Source of the DNA: Globisporangium splendens
Taxonomy: Eukaryota; Oomycota; Peronosporomycetes; Pythiales; Pythiaceae
Direction of reading: 5' to 3'
Assembly: GCA_006386115.1 (NCBI GenBank)
Contig: VFIW01000120.1
Location: 61,795-125,794 of the forward strand
Length of the DNA stretch: 64,000 nucleotides
Each line of letters begins with the position of its first letter. Position 1 is the stretch's first letter. The notes below the pieces were generated by a model that had not been told where the DNA came from, did not search any database, and saw only the letters and a list, made by a program, of their open reading frames with translations. A program made the translations under genes and the position numbers. Below, one piece after another: positions 12,354 to 24,395 of the stretch.

Positions 12354-13037
12354 CTTGCCTCGATTTTCTTTGTTTTTGTCCTCCCCCACTCACAAGACCA
12401 AGATAGTGTGGCCCACCCAATTGCTAATGCTCAAAATGCGATTTATAAGCTTTCAGGACACTTTCTAGACGAGCTGTTACAAACTGTACTAAAACAAGAT
12501 TCGTGAAGGACGCGTCCTATTTAGCAGCACACTTCTGAACAAAAAATGCTCGATGTGTCGCGTGATGGGCAAAGCGTCGAGTTGACAGCAAGCTGGCAAA
12601 TGGCAACAGCCTGTCACGCGAGTGATTGGATGAGTTGATGGATTGGATTAGTGGACCAACTGACAGTCTGGGTGTGACAGGCAGCATGTTGCATTCACAC
12701 GCGCTCATCCATCGCACAACCGTGCAACCAGAATGCATGTGGCACAATTGTGCGCAGATATCAGGTGATGTGGTTCAATGAGCAAGGAGCAAGCAAACAA
12801 ACCAAAAATGGAACCCAACTAGCGCAAACGAACTCAACTTTCAAAAACAAATGGCATTAAATGCGCTCGGCATTAAAAAAGGAATGGTTCAATCAGTGAG
12901 AGAAATATGCAAGGGCGAAGCCACAAAAGCAAAGCTTGCTCCAAATATACAAAACTAAAAACTAAGCAGTCCGCGGGAAAAATACACCCACACAAAAAAA
13001 AAAAAAAAAAACTCAAACCTGGTGTGTTGCGCGCTCT
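12354..13037. other. Intergenic region with a poly-A run
   Basis: A stretch of 18 adenines lies at 12994-13011, close behind the stop of the CCT-motif gene on the minus strand. I see no gene or conserved motif otherwise. Some of it must be promoter for the DCN1-like gene. Confidence 0.4.
12994..13011. repeat. Poly-A run
   Basis: 18 consecutive adenines, possibly a polymorphic homopolymer. Confidence 0.9.
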
Positions 13038-13949
13038 TCATATCCACTGCGTGGTGCAGATGAAGCGACCACCGTTGCGCACGCGAGAGGCAGCCACGTT
13101 ACTGCGGCCACTGTAGCGAGGACCCTTCTTCCAGTTGCGGCGACTTCTCTTCTCGAGGTATCGGTGGATAGCACGCTTCTTCTCAGGGGTCTTCGAACTC
13201 TTGCAGATCCAGCAAGTGGCAGGGTCGTGACGGTATTCTGGCATCTTCAGCTTCTCACTCTCGGAAGCTGCCGACTCGCGTTGGAAGAGAGGACCGACAA
13301 CGGTCTTCGCTTCTTCAGCCTTCGCAGCAAACGAAAGATCCATGCGCGGGATGTTGACGCGTGGGATACGCGAGTCCACGTTCTTGAACACAGCAGTCTT
13401 GATGCAACTACGAGGATCCAATGGAACCATGTTAGCCCACACTGGTGGCGATGGAATGATGTTGATCGTCATCACACGAGGGCTCTCATCTTCATCATCC
13501 GAGTCTTCCATGTCTTCATCATCGTCGTCGTCATACTCAGATGAGCTGTAGCTGGCGCTAGTCGTCTCATCCGCCTTCTTCAACGTCGCTTCGTCCTTGC
13601 TCATCGCCAGCTCCTGCTCAGCCACCAACGCATCAAACGCTTCCGAAATATCATTCACGTTCATCGCATCGCTGTCCAAGCTGTCGATCCACTCTTCGGC
13701 TACATCGCTGCCAGTCGCCAACTCGTCGTCGCATGGCAGTGGGAAATCCACCACGCCTTCCGCCAGCTCCTCGAAAATAGCCGACAGGTCGTCCACATCG
13801 CGCGCCAACTTGTCCTCGTTCACTTTCTCCAAGATGCCTTCATTCTCCACGCTCGTCAACGACTTGTCGAGTGGCATCGGCCACTCGCGCCAGCTCTTGA
13901 CCGGGTCCTGCAGCCATGCCGTCGTCGTGTCTTCAAAGTCGTGCAACAT
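13038..13949 (-). CDS. CCT-motif protein (putative transcription regulator)
   Basis: Single-exon gene of 303 residues with a true ATG. The C-terminus carries a clear CCT (CONSTANS/CO-like/TOC1) motif: KKRAIHRYLEKRSRRNWKKG, then RYSGRSNVAASRVRNGGRF, which keeps the basic and aromatic positions of that motif. Just before it is CWICKSSKTP. The first half is strongly acidic (for example SEYDDDDDEDMEDSDDEDE), typical of activation or disordered regions. In plants CCT motifs bind DNA with NF-Y-like subunits and act in nuclear import; nuclear localisation here is inference. The function in oomycetes is unknown to me. It is transcribed away from the CDK gene, with about 1.1 kb between their starts. 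Confidence 0.7.
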   Translation of the reverse strand: MLHDFEDTTTAWLQDPVKSWREWPMPLDKSLTSVENEGILEKVNEDKLARDVDDLSAIFEELAEGVVDFPLPCDDELATGSDVAEEWIDSLDSDAMNVNDISEAFDALVAEQELAMSKDEATLKKADETTSASYSSSEYDDDDDEDMEDSDDEDESPRVMTINIIPSPPVWANMVPLDPRSCIKTAVFKNVDSRIPRVNIPRMDLSFAAKAEEAKTVVGPLFQRESAASESEKLKMPEYRHDPATCWICKSSKTPEKKRAIHRYLEKRSRRNWKKGPRYSGRSNVAASRVRNGGRFICTTQWI

Positions 13950-15081
13950 GTTGTTCTCGTTCTTCTTCTTCTTCTTCTTGTCTTATTCGTTCTCGTCTTA
14001 CTTGTTCTTCTTCTCGTCCTTCTTCTTCGTAACCTTGTGCTTGTTTCTTCTGTCTTCCAATTTCTCATGTAAGAAAACCATCCTTCTCAACTTCGACTTG
14101 CTTTATGCCATCATTTCCTAAATTGTGGTACGGTTTGAATCTTTCAAAACGCGATAATTGCTTAACGACTCAGCTCCATATTCATTGCAGAAATACGAAG
14201 GAGAGAGGCTTTAACAGGTTTCAAGAATCATCTTGATCAACGCGCGAAAAGACACTGCCCAACTTAGAAAGACATCGTCTCCCTTGTCGTATGCTTTTCT
14301 TCAGCTGCTTCCTTGATCGGGTGGGGGGGAGGGGGCCTCTTGCGGCGTTTTGATGAATGAGCTTCCAGTCCAAGCGCGGAAACAGCGGAAAACTTGCTCT
14401 CAACAGGCACGCCACTGCAGAGAAAGGGGAGCGTGAAGCGGGGTTGCGGCTCGATCGACTTGGAGAGGGTTACGGCTTCAACAGGGAGTGCTGTCGTGGA
14501 ATCGCGGCCACTCGCACGACGCCACAAGAGTTTCAGGAGAAAATTATCAAGTTTCCCAGGACCACGTGATGCTCAGTGACCTTCACTGTGCCGACCATAC
14601 CCATCATCGATGTTCCGACAACGGTTTCCTGTGCGTATGTTACCTTGACTTTGCGGATTTTGACCATCCAGTTTGCAGATTCTGGCTTTCATCACTCAGA
14701 CAGATGGTGTAGGGCACCTCGCCAGTCTTTTTCTAGACCACTCATTTCACGAGCAAACAGGACAGGCAGGATGTGCTTGGATACACAGCGTCTCTCTGCA
14801 TTTTTCATGTGTAGGGCACTATCCTGTCTTCTACTGTACACCGTGGAGGCACAAATCAATAAGCCACGGTTCTCTCGCTCTCCCGTACATTAATGGGTTC
14901 AATACTAGCCTCTTTCTCTCTCCCATTGGCGCACTTAACAGATATGTGACGGTAGAGAAAGTCCGCGCCAAATCGAGCCATTCACCATCACTCTTGCCGC
15001 CATCTTTGCCGCAATTGCGTCCATGCCGCATTTTTGAACTCTCAAACAGCAGCAGCACCTCCAGCGCATCTTACCACCGCA
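13950..15081. other. Divergent promoter region of the CCT-motif gene and the CDK gene
   Basis: A pyrimidine-rich (TTC)n tract lies at 13960-14060, in the leader side of the CCT gene. An E2F-like site GCGCCAAA (14965-14972) lies about 110 bp before the CDK start. No further gene was recognised. Confidence 0.4.
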
Positions 15082-16381
15082 ATGGACCGCTACCAGCGCA
15101 TCGAGAAGGGCGGCTCCATCGGCGAGGGCACGTACGGCGTCGTGTACAAGTCGCTCGACCTCAAGACGAACCAGGTCGTGGCTCTCAAGCGCATCCGCCT
15201 GGAGACCGAGGACGACGGCATCCCGAGCACCGCGCTGCGGGAGATCTCGGTGCTGCGCGAACTGGAGCACCCCAACATCGTCAGGTACGTTGTGTGCATC
15301 TGTATGTGCGCTTCTCCTTGCACTGCGTGAGAGTGTGGGTTTAATGGAGATGGCTTTGGTGGTGCCCTTTAGTCTGTTGAATTGCTTGCAGGAAGATGGG
15401 AAGCTCTTTCTCGTGTTTGAGTTCGTCGACAAAGATTTGAAGCGCTTCATGGAGCATAAACTAGGAATGCTCGAGCCAGCGCTGATTAAGGTGCGTGTGC
15501 AATGTGCGCAGCAGTGTTGTCTCTCTTGTCAGAGATTTCTAAATTAATGGTGCGCCTTTATTTTCAAACGTTGCAGAGCTTGCTGTACCAGCTGCTGAAA
15601 GGACTCGCATTTTCGCACTCTCGTGGTGTGATGCATCGGTATGCACACGAAGCTAATTGCAAACTTGGTTGTTTCGCTGCAACTTTATGCCTAAACGCTG
15701 TCTTTTCGCAATATGTCAATATGTAGTGATCTCAAGCCGCAAAACCTGCTCGTGAGCTTGAAGGGCAGCCTCAAGATCGCCGACTTTGGGTTGGCGCGAG
15801 CGTTCAGCATTCCAGTGAAGAAATACACACACGAAGTCGTGACCCTGTGGTACCGAGCGCCTGAGATCTTGCTCGGTCAGGAGATCTACTCACCTCCAGT
15901 CGACATTTGGTCGGTTGGGGTCATCTTTGCAGAGATGCTGACGAAGAAGCCACTTTTCCCTGGGGACTCCGAAATCGATCAACTTTACCGCATCTTCAGG
16001 TAAGATTTTCCCCTTCTAAATGACTGACTGTCTGCAATGGTGCACCTATGCTAAGCGCTCCATGCTGTCATTTATCAGAACGCTTGGAACGCCTGATGAG
16101 TCGGTTTGGCCGGGAGTGACAAAGCTGCGCGACTACGCCTCGACATTCCCAAAGTGGAGAAAGAAAGAGTTCAGCACTCTTTTCCCGCAGCTTGACGAAG
16201 CTGGACTGAATTTGCTCGAGGTATGTCTGCTGGTTTCATTCCATTAGTAGTGATCAAACTTCTCATGATTATTGTGTATTCTATGCAGTCCATGCTGAGA
16301 TATGATCCAGCGGCGAGAATTAGCGCGAAGGAAGCTCTTCGCCATCCGTTCTTTGACGATGTGGATTCGGAATTCATGTAG
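15082..16381 (+). CDS. Cyclin-dependent kinase (CDK1/CDK5-type, PSTALRE)
   Basis: Six exons (15082-15284, 15373-15490, 15577-15638, 15727-15999, 16079-16220, 16289-16381) give 296 residues, the usual CDK length. Visible: inhibitory-loop [10 protein letters not shown] with the Thr-Tyr pair, the cyclin-binding helix PSTALRE (PSTAIRE in CDK1), [14 protein letters not shown] hinge, [10 protein letters not shown] catalytic loop, DFGLARAF, the T-loop threonine in [18 protein letters not shown], and [20 protein letters not shown]. By family it phosphorylates S/T-P sites when bound to a cyclin, probably for cell-cycle entry. Exon 2 begins at 15373 after CCCTTTAG, which restores the [14 protein letters not shown] segment. 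Convergent with the SFI1-like gene (120 bp between stops). Confidence 0.92.
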
Positions 16382-16501
16382 AGAGATCATCCAGGTGAAC
16401 AATTATACTTGCTGTGAGCCTTTTGCAAGGTGCAGATTCCAGAGGCATCTTGTACGTGGTCTCTGTTTTTGCGATTCCTTACCGCACAATGTATCCGAGT
16501 A

Positions 16502-19500
16502 CTATGTACTTTCGCCGGTGCAAATGTTTGAGCATGGAGCCAGAATATCTGTAAAGCGCTCAATCTGAGTTAACTGATTCAGCATTGGGTCATGCACAGG
16601 AATGCCCTCAACTTGATCACTCAGGGACAGCTCGTCCTGCGAATACGGGTCTGTGTGCACTGTGCTGTTCCTTGCTGCAAACAACTTGCTCATGATATTC
16701 GAAGTGAGACTGTCGCAGCTTTCGTCTTCAAAATCGTCCGAGTAAGTCTCCTCAATGACAGAAACTGCTCGCTGCTGCGGTGTGTATCTGTACCCAGGAT
16801 CTGTAGGTTCTTGAAATATTGTACCTAGACTTGGTCGCCGCTTCAATTGGAGATTGGATTGTTGCAGCACAAGTTCGACGTCCCCGATGCTGCTTAGAAT
16901 CTCATCCAGAAACTCATTTTCCTCTCGAAGATCGCCCACAGTGTACATGCGTGGCGTCGCTGCGTCGAAAGCACCTCTAACAGAATCAATTGCACTTGAC
17001 TTCATATCTGTACGGAGTACGCTTGAGACATCGTCATGGGTAGAGAACTCGACCGGTGACACACTTTTTTCTTCTCTGGCGCTGATTAGACGAGTTGCTA
17101 CCTCGGTGGGCAGTGCACTAGGTAAATCTAAAGCTTGGGGTTGCTCAGTTCGTGCTTGATTTGCATTGTCACTTCCACAGAGTGCATGACTGCATCGACG
17201 CCTCTCATCTTCCGTCTCGGGAGGTGAAGCAAGCTCTGTCTCGTATGGTAACTGAAAACTGTCAAGCTCATCCGGTGGCTGTGTCTGGCACATCAAGTGC
17301 GTGCTCGCTGTCAGGCTCAACTTTAAACCATCTCGGTCAGGAGAAAGACGGTAATTGTGCGCGCTTGTAAATGCGCTTTCAGGATCTCTGCAACAAAAGA
17401 GATTTGCGGGCTCACCTCGATAAGAGCTCACCGATCTGTGGCCGTCTGAGTAACTGGATCCCAACTGGTTCCTCCAAGCTGACTGACTGTTTGGTTGACG
17501 TGGGTGCCGAAGAAATGGTCTACCTCCGACTTGCTGCTTTTGGTCGGTCAGCAGTTTGCGGAAACGATGCATCTTCACCACTTTCTTCTCGGCTTGCTTC
17601 TGCTGTACAAACCCAAGCACGACCTGCAGATCGTCGTTGCGTTTCTGCAGGATTGTCCCTTTCCCTTCCATCGCAAAAAGCAGCATCAGGAACCTCACGG
17701 TAATTCCACTTTCCCCTTTGTCGCTAAATGCAGTGTCACCCCATTGCAGACTTGAGGAGCAGCGGACGACTGCTTCAATGAACTCTGGAAAATCGATGTC
17801 CTTTTGATCTGGAGACGAACAGCAAGCCGCATCGAATGCCTTTTCAACCTCTCGTCGATGGAAAAGCTGAGGAAACACTCTCGTTTGCCTCAAAAATTCC
17901 ACGAACTCATCTTTGGCCATCTGACCGAGTGGGACTTCCGCGCGCACATGATACAGCAAGATGTGATCATGATTCATTGTTTCCATGATCGACTCCATTT
18001 GGGCGAAGTAGAACTCATTGTGAAACAATCCCAGATCACGCAGGACTTGGAAGAAGACCCTTTTCCGTTTGGTCATCGCCTTCGATCTGGCATTTTCCTT
18101 TTCTTCCACAGTAGCAACTAGCTCATTTGCGTAATAATTCAGGATCTCGATCAAAATCTCGCTATCGTTCATTTCATCAGCGACGTTGTCGGGGGCACTC
18201 TTTTTGGCACTGGTCTTGTCACAGCCATTTTTCTTCGTTTGCTCAGGTAAGTCAAGAATCGTAGATAGACTGAGTGACTCGTTCTTCGCACTGAGCACTG
18301 TTGACTCTGGTTTGTTTCTTTGCTGTCGACGGGCTTGAGCATTACTTGCACACGAAGCTGTTGACCCTATAGTGGGTAGTGTCACGGGATGTGCAGCGTC
18401 GACCATCGCTGAAGCCTCAAAAGCACACATGCCTCTCTCGTACAGATCCATAGAAGCCAAGCATTCCAATGAAATTTCATGCTCACTCACTGCGTTGAGA
18501 TCTACTTGAACCGCGTTTGTAAAAGTGTCTGTATCATGACATATTCCTGTTGCACGCGGATAAGCCACTGCCTGTTCATCGTCCATTCGGAGTACATTAG
18601 GCACTTCAGAGGAAACGAGTGTGCGATCACCGCCCATTCTTTCGTCTTTCTTGAGTCGATGGGATTGGGCTGGCTTGCGACTGCGATTGTGTTGAGCTGA
18701 CGCTAGTGTGCTTTCGTGGATGTCAGTATCGAACAATGGCAGCTCGTCGTATTCTTGAGAACACGTTGACTGGCGCTGACTAGTACAAGAAGTTGAAGCT
18801 TGTTCCCAAGATGGACTCGCTGAGGAGAGCACTGAGTAGAGGCAGATCTCATGGCATTTCGTTGCTCACCTCGATTGTTCTGATCGAAGCCAATGTGCTG
18901 AGACGCAGGTGCATCCTGTTGAGACCGACCGTGTGTGACCAACTTTTTCTGTTTGGGCTTTTTTCCATCTTCTTCTGGCACCTGCCGTAGCTCGCGAGCA
19001 CCATGTGCACTTCTCACGCTTTCTAATTTGGAGCTTGCGACTCTTTTGGAACCACCATCAAGCAGTCCACGACGGTAAACATTCGCATATCTCTTCTTTT
19101 CTTCCGGATCCAGCATTCGCCTCATCGTCTTCAGCTTTGCGTTCTGTGAAGTTGGTAACGGCTTCGAATGATCTTTTGCATGCTGATGTCGGATCATTTT
19201 CTCCTTGATAGCGTTTGTGTAGACCTGTTGCTTCGGATGATAAAATGACATGCTCCCAAGCACTTGCTTTGCCTCTGACAGCACGAGCTCTTGCTTACTA
19301 TGCACCACAAGTCTCCACCACTGGATTAGCACTTTGCGTTGCAATCTTGCTTCCCAACGGTGTGCAGCAGCTTTGCTTCGGAGATGAACTCCTTCGTGCC
19401 ACCTCGAAAACCATGACTTCATGTAGCTCTTCATCGCTTGATTTGCTTTGACACTCCAAGTGACGATTTCTTGAAGCGTCTCGTATTTCAACAACAACAC

Positions 19501-22344
19501 GTGTTCTCTGTATGACTGTTTGTCCTTGCAGAATTCTACCCACTGACGAAACAAGGAGAACAGAAGTCGATATCTCCTTGCCTTGTAAAACAGCCCCAGT
19601 CGCTTCCCGAGGCGACCACTTTCGAGCGCATATTGCGCAGCGACGCGTCTCCATTCGCGAAGCGTGATGCAGAAAACGTGAAATAGCTTCCAGTGAGTCC
19701 ACCACGCTTGCAAAATTTCGCGGCGCTGGCAGCGATGAAGTGATCGTATCGAGCAACTTGTTCGTGTGTACTGTTTCCACCGCACCCAGTCTCGTCGCAA
19801 CAGCGCAGCCGTCGGATACTTGCCAAAGACCTGTTGGAAGTACGCGAGCTTGCATTTTAACTTGACACGCAGAGCGATGTATTGCCGCCAGCGTCCAAAA
19901 CAAGCGCGCTTCCACTGAGTGGACCTGGATAGTTGGTGCTGTAACGCAATGTTTCGATGACGATAGAGAGTGTGCCAGACTCGAAACCATTTTCCAGTGG
20001 CTTTGACTTTTGTGATTTCACCCAGACGGTCGCTTTGCCGTTGGAGCTTCCGTAACTCTCTGGCATGCAGAGACCATTCTCGCAGCGTGGCTGCACAACG
20101 CTTTCTTCGGTAAACCGCTCGCGCCAAATCGAGCACCTCGTGCACTTTTTGGCAGTGGATCGCACGAGACCGCCAGCGCGAGAAGGCGTACACACAGCCT
20201 TTGAAGGCGAACGCTTGCTGGCGCTTCGAGATCATAGTCATAAGTTGCGCTCTACGTCGCCAGGCAGCAAATGCCTTGCGTCGCAAATTGCTCAAATGCA
20301 CCGCATCCACGTTCCGCTCTTGCACCCTCTCTTTTGTAAACGAGCGCCATTCATTCCACACACGGTGATAAGGATTAAAGCACGAGCGAAGGTATTGATC
20401 TCGCTGCTGGAACGCGGCGATAAAGCATCTTCTCCGCTTCTTGGTAACTACCCACCACTTCCACTCGTCAAGGCATTTCGCTCTCATGAACCTGCGAGCC
20501 TGCCGCCGAATGTGATGGCTTCGCTGGGCATTTTGGTTTGCTTCGCTTACGATGCCTTCTAACACACGCACTCCTTTTCGCATTAGGCGATCCGCATAGT
20601 GTCTACCCGCGTGAGCAAGTTGCTGGCGCTGTAACTTTTGCCTTTGATGAAATACTTTCCAGCGCGCGAAGTATGCTTTACAGCAATAAACGCGCGCAAA
20701 TTCGGATACTTTCGTTAAAAGCTGACACACTTGAATCTGTTGAGCAAGGAAATCTCTCCAGGCGACAAAATAAGTGCGCTGTGTCTCAATCTCCAGCCTC
20801 TTCAACACAGTCTTCTTTTCCTGCCGATGCCAGTGGTACTTTACAAGCCCATTCCGCCAGACGTGATGCAAGAGTCGTATTTTCCATGTCCCTTCCTTGT
20901 GACGCTGCCGTCGTCGTACGACTTTCCACGACTGCAATTTCCTGATTGCATTCACTTTCCTCAAACGCCCGAGTTCATGAACCGCATACTGACAACACAC
21001 TCGAAAATGAGTTTCTTCTCTCCATTTCTGGAAAAACAGCTCTCGCATGCTTTTGCGGGTAGATTCTTCCTTCTTTCGAGCCATTTGGAGCGCTTTGGCA
21101 GTAAAATACCACGCGACAAAGTGACGCTGCAAGGAGCGACCAGCGTGCCTGCCTTTGATCTCCGCTATGAAGCGACTCTCTTGGAAGCAATCGTGCCACG
21201 CGCGAAAGTAGCGTTTCCGGCTGATGCGAAACAAGATTTGCTGCTGGATGCGATGCGTGGATCGCTGGGAAGAGGCAACTCTTCTCCACTGCTCCAACAC
21301 TCGCCTCCGAATATGTGCGTTCAGTATCCGCTGGTGCTGCTGTAACGTTTGCCGTTTGCGCTCTTTCGTGTGCTTGTACAGCACTAATGCCTTGAGGTAT
21401 TTGCGCAACCCCTGACGGCTCTGTCTGGACCTGCATGCGTACAGTTTGAGCTCTTACCATGCGCGTTGCATGATCCGTTGCTTCATTTGTGTCGATCGTT
21501 TCTGTGATAACGTCCTGTAGTGCCAGCTGTCCGCAGCAAACCGAACCCATCGAGTCCATACGCGGCGCTTTCGTAGCTGACTAACTACCGAACACCGCGT
21601 ATTTCCCAGTCGCAACTCGATCAGTTGGCTTCTTGTTGCCCACGCGCGCCATTTGATTGCTGTTCGCCGCGCCTTCCATGCCAAAAGTGCGCTCGTTTGT
21701 GTCCTCACACGCGTCTTGTGTTGGACAAAGCACCGCCACTTCGTTCAAAAGCACTTCTTTAGATGGAAACTCCATATCGCGCTCAGATTCGCTTTCTCGC
21801 GCTCGCTACGGAGAAAGAGCTTCCAGTGCAGGAAATACATGCGCACATCCTCGCGTTCACTAGCCTTTGCCTCCTTCTTGTCGTGTGCATTGAACAGTCG
21901 ATGGAACGGCGACTGGGCTGCATTCACAATGTCTTGCTGTTGTCTTGAGTGTTCTCGCGATGTTTGCTCGCACCTCGTGTCTGTGCTTCTTCTGCTTCTT
22001 GGTGAGCGAAAGCTGTTCCTGAACCTTCTCTCTGTGGGTTTCCACGACGGAACCTGCAAATGGCCACGTGGAGTACCCTCACACGCACTAGAGGCAAAAG
22101 ATCTTAATACATACAGCGCTTTCTTTCGACTGCGAGTATTCGCATCCACGGGGTGAACTCTCGAGCCAACTCGATCGTCCGTTTCTTCGCTTCCATCTTC
22201 GGATCCACCCGTCAAGTCGCTGAGTGAGAACGCGAGGCGAGCCGCCTCCGCTTCGTACGTGGACTGCTGGCTCGACTGCTCCCTCTCGATCACGCCCAAG
22301 CGGTAGAGCTGCGCGCGCACGTGCGCATCGCCGTCGTCCGCCAT
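16502..22344 (-). CDS. SFI1-like long W-repeat (centrin-binding type) protein with two in-frame stops
   Basis: One reading frame of about 1930 codons. Exon 1 is 22344-18870, a 50-nt GTGAGC...CTCAG intron is 18869-18820, and exon 2 is 18819-16502. From about residue 180 the protein is a long array of basic helical repeats with a Trp or Phe every ~25-35 residues (VLEQWRRV, YFRAWHDCF, HFVAWYFTA, YFVAWRDFL, YFARWKVF), the style of SFI1 centrin-binding repeats in centrosome or basal-body proteins. The last third is non-repetitive, with an EF-hand-like pair (about 17770-17920, DIDFPEFIEAVV). The frame is broken by TGA at 21745-21747 and TAA at 21454-21456, although repeat sequence continues in the same frame after both. 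It may be a recent pseudogene, contain base errors, or use tiny introns. A basal-body role in zoospores is inference. Confidence 0.7.
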
Positions 22345-22510
22345 ATTGCCGCTCGGATCATCAAGGGTCGTCACTTTCTTCTCCTAAAGTTGCGATTCCG
22401 CACCATAAGAGTTATGTCGTGGACGTATACATATTGCGCGGGTACATGGTACCATGCATCTGCTATTTTTAGAATCGACAGAGACGAAAGCAACAGTTGT
22501 AGGGAATCGA

Positions 22511-23183
22511 ATGACGCAGCAGCAATGCGAGGCGGACGGCGAGCGGCCACCGGCGGTGGACATCTGGCGCGACTCGCTCGTGCGGTACCTGGGCTACTCG
22601 AACGAGCTGGGCGAGTCGTTCCGCCCCATCGTGCCCAGGCTCGTGGCGCCGTCCTATGCCGTCGCATTCGCGTACGTGGTCGGCGACACATACGATAAGG
22701 CGTCCAAGGCAGATGCGCGCACGCAGGCGCAGCACTTGTCCAACGGCAAGCGCCGCGCCGTGATCGCCGATGCGGCCGTCGATACGCTGCTCTGGCAGAC
22801 CATGGTGCGCTTGTATTGCATAGTGGTGTGAGTGTCGTGGAATTGACTTATACTGCTTGCTGCTGTTGTTTTTGAAGGCAAGTGTGGCGATCCCTGGGTT
22901 TACCATCAATCGAGTGGTAAGATACGTGCATATCAGTGATATGTTGGTGTAAATTGTGCTAACTGTAGTGTTTGGGTAATGCTGTTGGCAGGTCGCATTG
23001 AGCTCCGCGATCGCCAAACGAACCGTGAGGAACTCGCCAGTGGTTCGTCGCTGGGTGCCCACGGCGATTGGTCTCGGAGTCATCCCACTGATCATCCACC
23101 CGATTGACCACTTGGTGGATACGATCATGGACAACACGACACGCAAGTGGTCAGCAACGTTTTTGGAGAAGCTCGACAAGTAA
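22511..23183 (+). CDS. MTFP1: Mitochondrial fission process protein 1 homologue (MTFP1/MTP18)
   Basis: Exons 22511-22804, 22878-22916 and 22992-23183 give 174 residues. Hallmarks of the family: SLVRYLGYSNELGESFRPIVP at the start, AYVVGDTYDKASKA, WQTMASVAIPGFTINRVV, and the C-terminal GLGVIPLIIHPIDHLVDTIMD. The family consists of small multi-span proteins of the mitochondrial inner membrane, needed for normal fission and cristae. Three hydrophobic stretches are visible. Its start codon lies 166 bp from that of the SFI1-like gene on the other strand, so the two probably share a bidirectional promoter. Confidence 0.9.
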
Positions 23184-24326
23184 AAACAGCAAGAATGAAG
23201 GAAAAGTAACAGTAGCTAAACAGCATTGCGGATCATCGTTTGGTGTTGACCGAGTCCTGCGCATCCACTATTCCAAACAACTGTCCACTGGGTAGAAAGA
23301 ACGTCTGAAGGAGGAGCTGGTTGCTCTAAAACCACATGAAAGCAAAGAAGACAGTATTTCAACTTGGTGTCGAAGATGGGTCCCTTTGGGGTCCTTGCAG
23401 CTGGTTGGCAATCCACAATAACACGAGGCTGGACTGATGATTGTTTGATTTGCTCTTTTCGGTGCTGCAAACGGCAGCTGAGAACGCGATTGCGCTTCGT
23501 ATGCACTGACTCCAGTATTTCAGCATATTGAACAGGTCATGGACCAATTTCACGTCCTCGTTCACCCGGACATGTGGTTTTCGAGCGCCATTCGTCGCTA
23601 TTGTACGATTAAACGCACGCCCATCTTAACCAGTCCAAATTGCAGCCCAGAAGGACATTGCTGGACTGCCAAGGAAGTTTGGCGCCAACTGGGTGAGTCT
23701 TCCAGCTGGGATTTCGTAAAAGTGGTGGTGGGTGGCCTGCGAGATCGTCCGATTGGAGCCGGGCATGCAGTTCGTCCGGTTGTAGCGGACGTTTTTTCGC
23801 ACCAGCTGCTGCTGGGAATCTCAACTTCAAGATCCTCCGACGTATTAATTAGTCTTCAATGGCATCTAAGAATTAATTAGTACTGACTGTGCATCACGAC
23901 TAAGACTGAGATGAAAGCCTCGGGTGCTTCGAGGAAAAGGAGCAAAAAGATGGGTCTAATCAGCTCCTTCTTGACGTCAAAGCGACCGATGAAAGCAAAC
24001 TACATGGAGAGAAGAGTGCCTCAAAACTCAACAGTCAGTCAGAAGTACGATGGAGGTTTAGTATTGTGACGTGAGTCAATACACAGGGAGAGGAGCTCAA
24101 ATGCCTCTCCACCGAAGGCAACGCATCTCGTCACCATGTGGTGGCAAAGAAGTCTGCGATCTGCACAGTCTGTGCACATCACCCCAAGTGTTCATCGCGG
24201 TGAGCGACTGGAGCATCATCATCATTGCATCGGATCGGCTCTGGACTATGCAACGCTGGGGCTGCTCGGTGCCCAAGCACTGTAGTTGCTCAATGGTGAG
24301 CAGCTCCAAAAGGTAGTTTGCATGCT
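23184..24326. other. Intergenic region, about 1.1 kb
   Basis: It separates the housekeeping block from the pectate lyase. Short open frames (for example 23539-23880 plus, 23359-23565 minus) have no recognisable domain and no good start. I see no repeat or TE signature. Confidence 0.4.
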
Positions 24327-24346
24327 GCTCTCATTTTCCAACTCGC
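24327..24346 (+). promoter_or_regulatory. Oomycete-type initiator of the pectate lyase gene
   Basis: TCATTTTCCAACTCG-like core within GCTCTCATTTTCCAACTCGC, about 50 bp before the ATG. It fits the oomycete Inr plus flanking promoter element (TCAYTYY followed by CAWTTT), but the second half is imperfect. Confidence 0.5.
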
Positions 24347-24395
24347 CTTCTCAGCATCAACCAGCCAACCGCCACCCTAGTCACCTTCTTATAGA

